A stretch of 64,000 nucleotides of DNA, taken from NCBI RefSeq assembly GCF_000304475.1, contig NC_018945.1:496001-560000 (forward strand). The letters run 5' to 3'. The notes beneath the pieces are model-generated. The model searched no databases and had not been told where the DNA came from. It saw only the letters and a list, made by a program, of their open reading frames with translations. How positions within the stretch are numbered: the first letter of the stretch is position 1; every line of letters begins with the position of its first letter. This document shows, piece after piece, positions 8,740 through 18,041 of this stretch. Source of the stretch: Kazachstania africana CBS 2517. Its lineage: Eukaryota; Ascomycota; Saccharomycetes; Saccharomycetales; Saccharomycetaceae. Both the position numbers and the translations under genes were made by a program.

Positions 8740-10842
8740 TCACATTGCCCAAATATTGACGCTACCATCATTTCTTCCATCAATCATATAAGAGTCCTTA
8801 TATTTGACTGTGTTTACCTGGGAAACCGTCTCAGAACTTGTCTCATACGTCCATTGCTTTCGTTCCCTTCTATCATATATTTTAACGGCATTGCCGCCAT
8901 TAGCTATAACAACTTTTTCTACATCAAAGTCCAGGCCTGAAACAGGCGACTCAAATACAAGAGTGTCAACCGATAATCCTGTCCGTAAATCCCAAATTCG
9001 AACAGTTTTATCAATGGAACCGGTTATTATGTTATATTTATCAAATTTTAGTGATGTTATGGCATCAGTATGGCCATCGAGAGATCTGATTACTTCACCT
9101 GATCGGAGGTCCCATAGTCTAACAATTCCATCTCTTGTCCCAGTAGCAAGAGCTACGTCATAAATCTGTAGGGCCCCCACTACTGGTGGTGAGTAATTAG
9201 GAAATGAAAGCATATTTTGTTTATCCCGAGATCGTCGAGAAGATGGAGCGACGTTGGATTTCAATAGCGATGGGAAATTGAGGTCAAAGGTTTGAGTACA
9301 TCTACCTTGATGTAGGTCCCAATTTCTTATGGTCCTATCTTGTGAGCCACTCACCAAATGTGACGAATTAATTGATAATGCAGTGACTTCGTCAATGTGA
9401 GCTTCGAATACAAATACACAGGGAGATTGCTTAATTTTTTCCTCTGCATCTTCACAATGAAACAAATCTAATGCCAAATTCAAATCCCATAATCTCAATG
9501 TATTGTCTTTACTTCCTGAAATTACCATATTGAATCTAGCGTCCATTTGCAAACAATTAACGGCTCTCAAATGATCTTCCATAGCCCCAATTTGTCTGGC
9601 TTTAGACAAGTCCCACATTTTTATTACCTTTTCTGACAAAGCAGACGTACATAAGATACCAAAGGGGAGGTCGAAGTCAAAACTGCTGATGGGGTTATTA
9701 TGAGCATTGTTAATAGAGCTGATATTCTCCCCTTGGTTATAATACTGTTGTAATGTTGGCGATACTTTCCATTTTCTGTTACCATAACGGAAGAATGATT
9801 GTAGCCGTTCATGCTGATTATCGTTCTCAGAAGAGATCCAATCGACTACCGAAGTACAACCTCGAAAAGAGGTTTTGTTCGATGACTGCAAGTTCCATAA
9901 GCTTGGAGTGACGTCGCCGCCATCGCCGCATAAAGAATTTTCATAAAGACTATTGGTAGCTACGAAAGGAACCGATTTGGACTGCGAAACGACTTCGTTC
10001 TCCATATTAACATCAAATTCCGCATTTTTTTCCCCAAGAACTTCTATGCTGTCAGACGTAATCATATTTTCGTGTCCCAAAAAAGATTGTTGTTTTTCCA
10101 AACCTGCCACCTTATTGACCATTATTTTCCTTTTGAGCTGTAGTTGCCCAATTTTCAAATCGATGTCATTGATCTCTCTTGCAGTCGTTTTTTTGTCCAC
10201 TTCAAGTAAGCCCAGTTTCCACTCTATTGCCTCTTTCTTGCTTGTCTGATATTTTATTGAATATGGTCTCGCTGTCATATTCAGTAGGAAGTCAATATGC
10301 ATATTATTATTTCTTATGGGATGTGACGCATTATTGAATTGAAACGTTTTCTTTTTAAGAAAAGTCAATACCTTTTCTGGACAATCTGGATGAGTACTGC
10401 TCACCTGTTTCATTGTTGAGGAAAACCCTTGGAATAATGATACCTTGTAATCTCCATAGTTGCCATCAGTTATGGATTGTGTCTCGAAATCATTTATTCT
10501 TTCATCTGTAGAAAGATAATTCAATTGCTCACTACTTATCATACTCAATAGCCTGAATGTGCTTCTGTTGTTCATTATCTTGTTTTTAAAATATCCCTTA
10601 CCACCTTTAGGATTACAAATATCTTGAAAGCACTCATATTTATTATTGTTAAAATGTGAAGTATCTCTAAAACTATTGAAGATAGATGGTGATATTGTTC
10701 GCTTGATGGTCTGATATAACATCTTCTTATATGTGCTAGTGGAGTCGAGTAAGCATTCGTCAAGATCCTGAGAGGTGATGAGTGCAGATGCGGTTAACGA
10801 TAATGCTTCGCTCAAGTGTGACACATGATCATTACTTGACAT
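8740..10842 (-). CDS. MDV1: WD-repeat mitochondrial fission adaptor Mdv1 (Caf4 paralogue)
   Basis: Cytosolic adaptor that links the outer-membrane protein Fis1 to the dynamin Dnm1 during mitochondrial division. 700 residues. The N-terminal helical part (1-200) includes the Fis1-binding type region (PEKVLTFLKKKTFQF). A coiled coil (~210-260, ITDIDLKIGQLQLKRK style heptads) mediates dimerisation. The C-terminal half (~385-700) is a seven-bladed WD40 propeller with repeats ending in IKMWDL, LRLWDL, IRNWDL, VRLWDL, VRIWDL and VNIWAM. The neighbour ASF1 (MDV1 is YJL112W, ASF1 YJL115W) favours MDV1 over the duplicate CAF4. ATG at 10840-10842. Confidence 0.9.
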   Translation of the reverse strand: MSSNDHVSHLSEALSLTASALITSQDLDECLLDSTSTYKKMLYQTIKRTISPSIFNSFRDTSHFNNNKYECFQDICNPKGGKGYFKNKIMNNRSTFRLLSMISSEQLNYLSTDERINDFETQSITDGNYGDYKVSLFQGFSSTMKQVSSTHPDCPEKVLTFLKKKTFQFNNASHPIRNNNMHIDFLLNMTARPYSIKYQTSKKEAIEWKLGLLEVDKKTTAREINDIDLKIGQLQLKRKIMVNKVAGLEKQQSFLGHENMITSDSIEVLGEKNAEFDVNMENEVVSQSKSVPFVATNSLYENSLCGDGGDVTPSLWNLQSSNKTSFRGCTSVVDWISSENDNQHERLQSFFRYGNRKWKVSPTLQQYYNQGENISSINNAHNNPISSFDFDLPFGILCTSALSEKVIKMWDLSKARQIGAMEDHLRAVNCLQMDARFNMVISGSKDNTLRLWDLNLALDLFHCEDAEEKIKQSPCVFVFEAHIDEVTALSINSSHLVSGSQDRTIRNWDLHQGRCTQTFDLNFPSLLKSNVAPSSRRSRDKQNMLSFPNYSPPVVGALQIYDVALATGTRDGIVRLWDLRSGEVIRSLDGHTDAITSLKFDKYNIITGSIDKTVRIWDLRTGLSVDTLVFESPVSGLDFDVEKVVIANGGNAVKIYDRRERKQWTYETSSETVSQVNTVKYKDSYMIDGRNDGSVNIWAM

Positions 10843-11794
10843 ATCCTTTCGTTTCCGGTATATCCCACATATACTATTTGAATCAATTTATCTGGCAGTT
10901 CTTGCTGATTAAAAAAACTAAATGCACTAGCAACACGACAGTGAAGTAATAAGATTCATGAACTCATCACCCTTTGATTGAATACCGCCGCCAATAGCGT
11001 TTAATGCTTACTCCGAAGGTTACCCGAGAATCGATATTAAATATGGTTAAGGAAGAAATACCTGAAGATAAGAAACAGGAGTCCTGGAAAATAGTAATAC
11101 AAGCTCTCTGCGCAGTAGACTTTGGCACAGGAGGTGTATTTTCTTCTGTTTAATCTGCTTTGAATCAGAATATTATTTGCAGCATGTGGCAAGCTCTAGC
11201 ACACTAGCAAATATGATATTTCAAAAAACTCAAAATACTGCCTCGAGACTGATCTCATAAATCGACACGTGTAGTCACATTTTGGGAAATATCCAAACCA
11301 TGTTGAAGTTTCTACTCGCTTTGATATCATAAAATTAATCGTTTTGTTAGATATTATAATCTCCATCTAATATTTGAAGAAAAATATGCGCATGTTGACA
11401 AGAAGGAATCGTTGAGCTTTAGTGGACATGTATGTCCGTATTCGTAGTGTAGTAATAGAGTGTTTAGTATTTAAAGATGGATTAAATTGCTAGATGACAA
11501 AAATTCCAAAAATGGGATATGGTATCCAGAAAAAGTAAATATTAATTTTATTGTTCACTAAATGTTAATCAAGCTACCTTAGAGTAAACATACTCAGAAT
11601 CCAAAGGTAATAAGCTATATTATACTAATTATCTGTCTATTTCCACATATTCTCACTCTTCATTATGAATGAATAATCATTTCGTCTGTAGCTCAATTGC
11701 AAGCTGCCGGAGTAGAAGAGAGTAATATTTCGAAATAATATCTCTATTGCGGTCCCTATCAGTGCAGCATACTGTTGAACAGTTCAAAAGCGTT

Positions 11795-12130
11795 ATGGAA
11801 ATAACTTGTGTTCTATATTATCCGTCAATTACTAGCATTATTGAGCAATCTTCGTCCAGTGTTTTTAATTGTACTACTAACAATGGGACCTTAAGATATC
11901 GAGTTAGTCATGCTGCATTCTCAAACATAAAATTACTCTTCCTTATCCTGGAATATGGAGAGCAAGTATTAAAGAGTTTGCACCTCCACTGTTGTCGACA
12001 TACCCAACTTAAAAGTAGTTTTAAGGTCATAACTAACACTGTTTTATCATCAGTACTCCGTAAACTTTGGTGCAGATTACAGAATTATCTTGAAAATGTG
12101 AATTGTTTGTTCAATACGCTTCACAACTAA
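11795..12130 (+). CDS. Doubtful small ORF, 111 codons, unrecognised
   Basis: Longest ATG frame in the MDV1-ASF1 spacer; the frame is open from TTG at 11747. The predicted protein is Ser/Leu/Cys-rich (LYYPSITSIIEQSSSS, LHLHCCRH) with no recognisable domain, no clear signal peptide and no homologue I can recall. It could be a species-specific gene, a relic or chance in a 1.5 kb spacer. Confidence 0.2.
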   Translation: MEITCVLYYPSITSIIEQSSSSVFNCTTNNGTLRYRVSHAAFSNIKLLFLILEYGEQVLKSLHLHCCRHTQLKSSFKVITNTVLSSVLRKLWCRLQNYLENVNCLFNTLHN

Positions 12131-12296
12131 AACCTTATCATCCGGCATGTCTCGGAGGTTTTGTAAAAGTCATGAGTTGGCTGAAAACTTTTCACTGACG
12201 CCATTTCAGCGTCAAAATGGAAGTTTATATTAGCCCTTATTGGAAGCTCATATCACCACGTCTTATGAGAAAAAAAATCTAATACATTTTTTTGTT

Positions 12297-12336
12297 TTAT
12301 CTGAACTTTCATTATCTGAACTTTCATTATCTGAAC
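12297..12336. repeat. 15-bp tandem repeat (about 2.7 copies)
   Basis: Two exact copies of TTATCTGAACTTTCA (12297-12311, 12312-12326) and a partial third (TTATCTGAAC), 50 bp upstream of the tRNA-Ala(AGC) gene. Function unknown. Confidence 0.8.
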
Positions 12337-12386
12337 ATAAGTTATTAGATAGTCAAATAACTAACGATTCAAAAACAACAAAATAC

Positions 12387-12459
12387 GGGCGTGTGGCGTA
12401 GTTGGTAGCGCGCTCCCTTAGCATGGGAGAGGTCTTCGGTTCGATTCCGGACTCGTCCA
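12387..12459 (+). tRNA. tRNA-Ala (anticodon AGC)
   Basis: 73-nt cloverleaf without intron. Acceptor GGGCGTG, D-arm with TGGCGTAGTTGGTAGCG (A box), anticodon stem-loop CTCCCTTAGCATGGGAG with AGC at 12420-12422, and T-arm GGTTCGATTCC (B box). The discriminator base is A. A T-rich Pol III terminator follows (TTTTATTATTTT from 12461). It is nearly identical to the S. cerevisiae gene. Confidence 0.97.
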
Positions 12460-12601
12460 ATTTTATTATTTTGCAAACTTCAGCATTCCCCGATATGAAC
12501 CAGTAAACTTATTTTCATTTTTGCTCAATTTCAGTTTAGCCTTGATGCTTTACAGTTACAGTGCTTAATTTTTCATTTTATATATGTAGGCCTATGTAGA
12601 T

Positions 12602-13453
12602 TTATATTTTTTTGATAGGAGACGTAGTGTCTTGAGGAGTTGGTGGTAGATCATCATTATGTGCTTCTTCTTTATCCAATTTTCTTCTCTTGATAGCATT
12701 GGAATCTACATCAACATCTCCAACTGCTTCCTCTTCTTCTTCCTCCTCCTCACTTTCTTCTATATCTTCGCCATCGGTGGCATCCTCAAGATCTATTTCA
12801 TTGGCATCGTCATCATCTTCTCCCCCTTGATCATCTTCTTCCTCGTCTTCTTGATCTTCTGCTTCATCGTCATCACCATCGCCGTCCTGCTCTTCATCCT
12901 GCTCCTCATCCTCTTCCTCCTCTTCTTCCTCCTCCTCTTCTTCGTCTACATCTGGCTGCTCGGGTGGATATAAATCAGCCTCATTTTCATTATCCCATAC
13001 AATGTTGAATCTCGTCACTCTTGGTTTCTCCGCTAGTATATTTCTAACGATATGATCGACTTCTACTTTTGCAGGCGGATTTTCTCTCAATTCCTCACTA
13101 TCATATTCATTATTAACATAGTATCCTACTCTTACGAATTCTCTACCGTCATAGGAACAGCTTAGTAATATAACAGTTACACTAACTAATTCTGAAGCAG
13201 GAATTAATTCAGCTGAAGGAGGATCAGCTGAGAAGACAAACTTATTAACACCTACGGGAACTGGCCCGACTAAGATTGAATCTAATTCTTGATCGTGTTC
13301 ATTAGATCTTGATGAACCAACGTACGTTAATTTCCACTCTAAGTCATTTTTCAACGATTCTAAACATTCGAAGGTTATTTCAAATTCGTATGGATCTGTA
13401 AACTTTGCTGGATTATTCAGCACTTTTATACCCAAAAGGGAGACTATAGACAT
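12602..13453 (-). CDS. ASF1: Histone H3-H4 chaperone Asf1
   Basis: Delivers H3-H4 dimers to CAF-1 and HIR for nucleosome assembly, acts with Rtt109 in H3K56 acetylation, and binds Rad53. 283 residues (S. cerevisiae 279). Residues 1-155 form the conserved immunoglobulin-like core ([80 protein letters not shown]). Residues ~165-245 are an acidic Glu/Asp tail typical of yeast Asf1, followed by a KRRK nuclear-localisation-like motif. Two MCB boxes (13572, 13611) upstream fit the known S-phase expression. The ATG is at 13451-13453. Confidence 0.97.
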   Translation of the reverse strand: MSIVSLLGIKVLNNPAKFTDPYEFEITFECLESLKNDLEWKLTYVGSSRSNEHDQELDSILVGPVPVGVNKFVFSADPPSAELIPASELVSVTVILLSCSYDGREFVRVGYYVNNEYDSEELRENPPAKVEVDHIVRNILAEKPRVTRFNIVWDNENEADLYPPEQPDVDEEEEEEEEEEEDEEQDEEQDGDGDDDEAEDQEDEEEDDQGGEDDDDANEIDLEDATDGEDIEESEEEEEEEEAVGDVDVDSNAIKRRKLDKEEAHNDDLPPTPQDTTSPIKKI

Positions 13454-14115
13454 AGCTTTGTGTAGTGTGACTTGACTTTTGGAGGGGCCTACTTGCTGGT
13501 GAGAAACCTACTATGAATTTAATGAGTTCAAAAATAATTATATACAAGGAATTTCTGAAGGGAAGAATGAGACGCGTAAACGTGTGAAAAAAAAAAGGAA
13601 CATGCCTTTCACGCGTTCTGAACATTTTGTTTTTTACATACAATTGCCATAGCTAACAGTCTCAAGCTGTTGAGACTGTTCAACTATCGCAAAACAAACT
13701 CATTGAACGAGGATGCTGCTTATACAACTAGAATATAGAGGTGGTACTGCCATTGCCTTTCTTTCTTCCCTCCCGGGCTGTCATATTTCTCCAGGTAAAA
13801 GGGACGTCGCATCCTTCACATGCCCTTGCATCTATCACTGACGCAATGCAGCTTACAAAATAGCAGCACCTGCTATCTCTTGAGTTTGAAAACCAAGTGG
13901 CTTATTGGAAAAGTTGGTAAATGCCACCTCAATTACCCGGAACCATTTTTTTTTGTTCTCTTCAGCCGAAGTTCGGCAAAAATTAGAAAATTTGATTGAA
14001 ATCCCAATATCAAAAAAAACAACATAGTAGTACTTACTAGATTTTTTCATGTGTGTAAGGACAGTAAAAGAAGTAAGGACGCTGGTGAATAGAAAGAGTT
14101 TTCACGCACATAAGT
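13454..14115. other. Divergent promoter region ASF1 / RSC58
   Basis: 660 bp between two divergent ATGs. Two MCB boxes lie near the ASF1 side. No further gene seen. Confidence 0.6.
13572..13616. promoter_or_regulatory. Pair of MCB boxes upstream of ASF1
   Basis: Perfect ACGCGT at 13572-13577 and 13611-13616, 119 and 158 bp upstream of the ASF1 ATG. Paired MCBs at this distance are typical of MBF-driven G1/S genes. Confidence 0.6.
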
Positions 14116-15582
14116 ATGGATGCCAACGCTCTATTGAATGATATATTGATAATCTTACAGGCTGCCTCAGCTAAATGTAAGGTTACCGATGAAAAGTTTC
14201 CATCGACTTTTTTTGAATCCGATCCTGAAAAGATATATGATTCTTACGTCAAGTTTATAAAGAAATCCATTGATAGTGAAGGTGAAATTAAAAATGAGGA
14301 TAGATTAAAATTAACAACGATAAATGATAAATTTCAAAATAATGAGTACCGAAGTGAAAAAAATGGATTTTATAGACTTTTCCATGATGTTAAATTGGTT
14401 TGCACTATGTTAATCCATTTTTATTCTCCAGGAACGAGGAATTATCAAATGGTTGACAAATTTTACAAATTTTCAACAGAGCTTATATTGAGAGAATGCT
14501 ACAGATTGGGAGTTCAAACTTTCAAAAACGATGAAATCACTGATGAAACAAATATTGCTAATGAAGATGATGATGAAACCGAATTAGGTGATGCTATAAG
14601 TAATGATTTTATCAAAATTTCAACGAATTATAAAGTTCCAATTAAAAAAACGTACCATATAAAGACTAGAGATACTGATTTATTTTCATCTATAATTACA
14701 AGATCATCCTTAGATAAGAGACCAGTTGAACTTCCAAATTCAAATTTCGAAATCAATAATGTCATACCACAAACAAATCTTTTCGAAGAAGCTCCAAAAT
14801 TAGGGTTTGTTGCAGCAAACACAAGTAATATTCCTGATCCTACTCTTCCACCCACAGATATGATGAATAAGTTTCTACATCCAAACTGGTACGCTTTACC
14901 AACAACCACTTGGTTAGAATATGGCGATTATAAATCATGGGCTCCTTCATTTAATGAAAACGGAACTGTATTAGACTCTACTGCTCGTGGTTTAATTTGG
15001 TTACAAAAAATTGGTTATACAAATATTTTAAACAAAGAAAATGAGAAAGTGAAGAAACAAGGAGAAGAAGACGAAGAAGAACAAAAGGGAGGAATAAAGG
15101 AACAGAAAGGGGAAAAAAAAGTGGAGGCGAAAGATCAAAGAGAAGGCGAAGTTATCACCGAAGATTCCGTCATCACGAATGAATCAAACAGTGGTGCATC
15201 TGAAAATGAAATCAGTACTCCCAATGATATCAAATTAGAAAACCTTTTTGAATGGACGCCAGGTAGTTTTATTGATGATGACGAGAAAGAGGCATTTAAA
15301 AATGGTACACATAATAAATTAGTTGACTCAATTCTTCTGAAGATTAAAAGACTAAGAAAAGATAGAGTACAAAATAAGATTACAAAACCAAGTATAGAAG
15401 AGAAAAAAATGTATTTTAAAGTGAAAAGGTTATTGAGAGAAGTTCTATTGCAAAAACAAATCTCTAAACTGCCAATGAACCATTCTAAATTACTTCCTGT
15501 CCTACAGGCTAATTATAACGGTACGATTCCTGTTGTAAGAGCAACAACTGGTAGAAAGAGAAAATATAATAAGAATAAATGA
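14116..15582 (+). CDS. RSC58: RSC chromatin-remodelling complex subunit Rsc58
   Basis: Subunit of the essential RSC ATP-dependent remodeller in the nucleus. 488 residues (S. cerevisiae 502). Family blocks along the length include FFESDPEKIYDSYVKFIKK (~29-47), YQMVDKFYKFSTELILRECYR (~113-133), APKLGFVAANTSNIPDPTLPP, LHPNWYALPTTTWLEYG, SWAPSFNENGTVLDSTARGLIW and the extreme C-terminus with NYNGTIPVVRA and a GRKRK basic end. A Glu/Lys-rich low-complexity insert occupies ~310-350. The fold is bromodomain-like in N-terminal structure studies of the family. The convergent neighbour is SMF3, as in YLR033W-YLR034C, which confirms the assignment. Confidence 0.94.
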   Translation: MDANALLNDILIILQAASAKCKVTDEKFPSTFFESDPEKIYDSYVKFIKKSIDSEGEIKNEDRLKLTTINDKFQNNEYRSEKNGFYRLFHDVKLVCTMLIHFYSPGTRNYQMVDKFYKFSTELILRECYRLGVQTFKNDEITDETNIANEDDDETELGDAISNDFIKISTNYKVPIKKTYHIKTRDTDLFSSIITRSSLDKRPVELPNSNFEINNVIPQTNLFEEAPKLGFVAANTSNIPDPTLPPTDMMNKFLHPNWYALPTTTWLEYGDYKSWAPSFNENGTVLDSTARGLIWLQKIGYTNILNKENEKVKKQGEEDEEEQKGGIKEQKGEKKVEAKDQREGEVITEDSVITNESNSGASENEISTPNDIKLENLFEWTPGSFIDDDEKEAFKNGTHNKLVDSILLKIKRLRKDRVQNKITKPSIEEKKMYFKVKRLLREVLLQKQISKLPMNHSKLLPVLQANYNGTIPVVRATTGRKRKYNKNK

Positions 15583-15808
15583 TTAATACTGTTTCATGAA
15601 TTCATTGAATTGTATGTATATGTAAATGTATATTTATCTGAGTAATGAGGGTATGCTTGTTATTTTTTTCTGAAGAAAACGTCATGCATTCATATAATTC
15701 TCTTTATTAGTACCATTAGTTATAAAATGACTGATAAGAGAGTAAAATGCCGCTATTATTCACGAAAAGTCCATTGAATAATCGTACAAACTTTTCAACT
15801 TGCGTTGA

Positions 15809-17215
15809 TTAAAAGTGGACATCTGCGCCAAGTAAAAAAGAAACAACTAGATAACAGTTCAAACTACCAATAGTTGCCCAAATAGCAATTGCTATCCAAG
15901 TTAACCATGGACTGTTAGTGAAATCAGTAACCTTTTTATGATCCATATTGAGGGGAGTATTTTCATCAGCTTCGTCATCGAAGTCACTATATTCATCAGT
16001 AACTGTCATTAATTTTCTGTTTGCCGTGAAATAAATTAATGGGGCGGAAACGATAGGTAAAATTAAGGACAATACAACTTGTGAAAGGTTTAGTATGTCA
16101 GAAATACCACGTTCACCCATGGTAAAAGTTACAATTAAACATGGGACGATAGCGATTAATCTTGTACATAATCTTGTGGCCCATGGCGGCAAAGACCATT
16201 CTAGGAAACCTTCAGACACAATTTGACCGGCCATTGTACATATAATACCGGCAGATTGGCCTGAACAAAGCATTGCAAGAGCAAAAATCAAACCGGCAGC
16301 TGGTGAAATGAAATGAACAAGTAATTCGTATATGGACAAAAGATCTGCATCAGCAGCCTCTGGTTGACCTGATAAAGTAGAACCTGCAACAATCAGAATA
16401 GCAGAATTGACAAAAGTTGCTATTAAGAATAATGAGATGATTAATTCCGCGTAGGAATAGTGTAAAGCATATTTAATAGCACTTAGACTTGGACGAGCTT
16501 CGACTCTACCGTATTTCTTCTGATCATACTCAGTCAATCTTGGCTTAACAATAGATGATCCTAAATACAATGAATGAGGCATAACTGTGGCACCTAAGAT
16601 ACCTAAAGAGATATAAAGAGCTTGCTTTTCTTTGAAGATAACTTTTGTAGGGAAGAAGCCTCTGAATAATTCCAACTTATTAGGAACAGAAATCTTAAAC
16701 ATTTCAAGGACAAAGCATAGACATGTGCAACAAACCAGCACACTAACAAAGATTTCAAACGCTCTAACAGTTTTCATATTTCTTCCATCCGTGTTATAAA
16801 ACATTAAAATGATAAGTACGTCCATAACGGTCAAAACAACACCCCAAACCAATGGAATGCCAAATAAAATTTGTAAAGCTATAGCAGTTCCGACGACTTC
16901 AGCCAAATCAGTGGCGATAATGGCCAATTCTGCAAAAATGTAGAGGGTTAGATTCAATTTTCTAGGTAAATGACGTCTACAATTTTCAGCTAGATCACGA
17001 CCTGTCACTGTGCCTAATTTAATACAGAGACATTGTAAAACGACTGCAAATATGTTTGAAATGAATATCGAGAAAAGTAATTGGTATTTGTATTGTGCAC
17101 CACCAGAAACACTTGTAGAATAGTTACCTGGGTCCATATAGGCCACACTTACCATTATACCAGGTCCCAGAAACTTGACAAACTTACGTAGTATCTGTGA
17201 TAACTCAGTAGACAT
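15809..17215 (-). CDS. SMF3: Nramp divalent metal transporter Smf3 (vacuolar iron export)
   Basis: Proton-coupled divalent metal transporter; Smf3 moves stored iron out of the vacuole. 468 residues (S. cerevisiae 473), ~11 membrane spans. Metal-site motifs are visible: DPGN in span 1 (28-31) and MPHSLYLGSS in span 6 (~212), with the Nramp signature region between. The Ser after the His (MPHS, where many relatives have MPHN) is as remembered for Smf3. An acidic hydrophilic loop (~418-440) precedes the last span. The start ATG (17213-17215) leaves a short N-terminus, unlike Smf1/Smf2 with long N-tails, which with RSC58 next door and MLH2 upstream supports SMF3 (YLR034C). Confidence 0.94.
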   Translation of the reverse strand: MSTELSQILRKFVKFLGPGIMVSVAYMDPGNYSTSVSGGAQYKYQLLFSIFISNIFAVVLQCLCIKLGTVTGRDLAENCRRHLPRKLNLTLYIFAELAIIATDLAEVVGTAIALQILFGIPLVWGVVLTVMDVLIILMFYNTDGRNMKTVRAFEIFVSVLVCCTCLCFVLEMFKISVPNKLELFRGFFPTKVIFKEKQALYISLGILGATVMPHSLYLGSSIVKPRLTEYDQKKYGRVEARPSLSAIKYALHYSYAELIISLFLIATFVNSAILIVAGSTLSGQPEAADADLLSIYELLVHFISPAAGLIFALAMLCSGQSAGIICTMAGQIVSEGFLEWSLPPWATRLCTRLIAIVPCLIVTFTMGERGISDILNLSQVVLSLILPIVSAPLIYFTANRKLMTVTDEYSDFDDEADENTPLNMDHKKVTDFTNSPWLTWIAIAIWATIGSLNCYLVVSFLLGADVHF

Positions 17216-18041
17216 TATACTTCCTTTATAGATAAACTAATTATACTTATTATAAAATATTACAATCCAATACAATATTTCTTTGTGGGAGGACAACCTA
17301 TTAAAATCTTAAAATTATACTGTAGGAACTACGTCTATAAGAAAGTTCCGAATGTTAAAGTATCCTTGAGCTAAATGTGCTTTAGTCTCTTAATGAAAAT
17401 TGAAATACTTCGACTAGATTAACACGGCTTCTTAGATTTATGTAATTTATATATCTCATTGATGACTTTCTCATTCTAGCCTGAGAAGGCCAAGAGAAAA
17501 AAATTTATGCAAACTTAGGGTGCAGAGACTTAAAAAAAAATGAATAAAATTGATATTGCGAAATCTTCCATGTTCTCGTGAATTTCCATTGCGTCCTCCT
17601 CTAGGGTTAGTAGAGCAAAAACGTTAGGTCTACAAACTTAATATGGAGGTCGGTCGAGTTCAAAAGTCTGCCTGACTAGCAATTTTGTCTAGGGTTTCCG
17701 CTCTTCGGGTCACGGTTGGTAAAGGGTTGCGAGTGAAAATATTAGGGTGGGGCTCTCGCTACAGGAAGGATGGTCGGAATAGAGGTAGGGCTCAGCTCAT
17801 CAAACTCTAAATTCAGCTGGTTGCGAAACAACGCACTTTTCTTTTTGCAGCGCAGAGTTCGGCTGCTGTTTCCTAAGCAACGGAGGAGGATTTATTTATT
17901 GCACCTGGAAATGGAAGGCCTCGAGGATCGAAGACTTCTAGGCTAGAGGATAGCAACAGTGAGTACGCGTTGACACAGCAATAGGGGCAGGTAATCGAAT
18001 TAGTAGTGACAGTGGGAGCCTACTAATAAGGCGTATGGAGT
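17216..18041. other. Intergenic spacer SMF3-MLH2 (SMF3 promoter)
   Basis: 825 bp. Contains a GGGTGCA (17518-17524), the reverse complement of the RCACCC core bound by Aft1/Aft2, about 300 bp upstream of SMF3, and an ACGCGT at 17965-17970. No ORF of interest. Confidence 0.5.
17518..17524 (-). promoter_or_regulatory. Possible Aft-type iron-response element for SMF3
   Basis: Reads TGCACCC on the minus strand, matching the RCACCC core preferred by Aft2. SMF3 is an iron-regulated gene in S. cerevisiae. A seven-base match in an 800-bp spacer is weak evidence. Confidence 0.3.

Larger units (their letters stand above)
10843..12386. other. Intergenic spacer MDV1 to tRNA-Ala with short, doubtful ORFs
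   Basis: 1.5 kb. In S. cerevisiae the same interval between MDV1 and ASF1 holds a Ty4 element. Here I see only short ORFs: a 36-codon frame from ATG 11044 (MVKEEIPEDKKQESW...), the 111-codon frame at 11795-12130 listed separately, and a 15-bp tandem repeat at 12297-12336. No LTR ends were recognised. Confidence 0.5.

Noticed and set aside
11675..11710. CGTCTGTAGCTCAATTG stretch resembling a tRNA D-arm
   Set aside because: No matching anticodon stem, B box or acceptor stem follows.
12659..12973. Very hydrophobic Phe/Leu/Ile-rich plus-strand frame
   Set aside because: Reverse complement of the Asp/Glu codon tract of ASF1; the hydrophobicity is a codon artefact.
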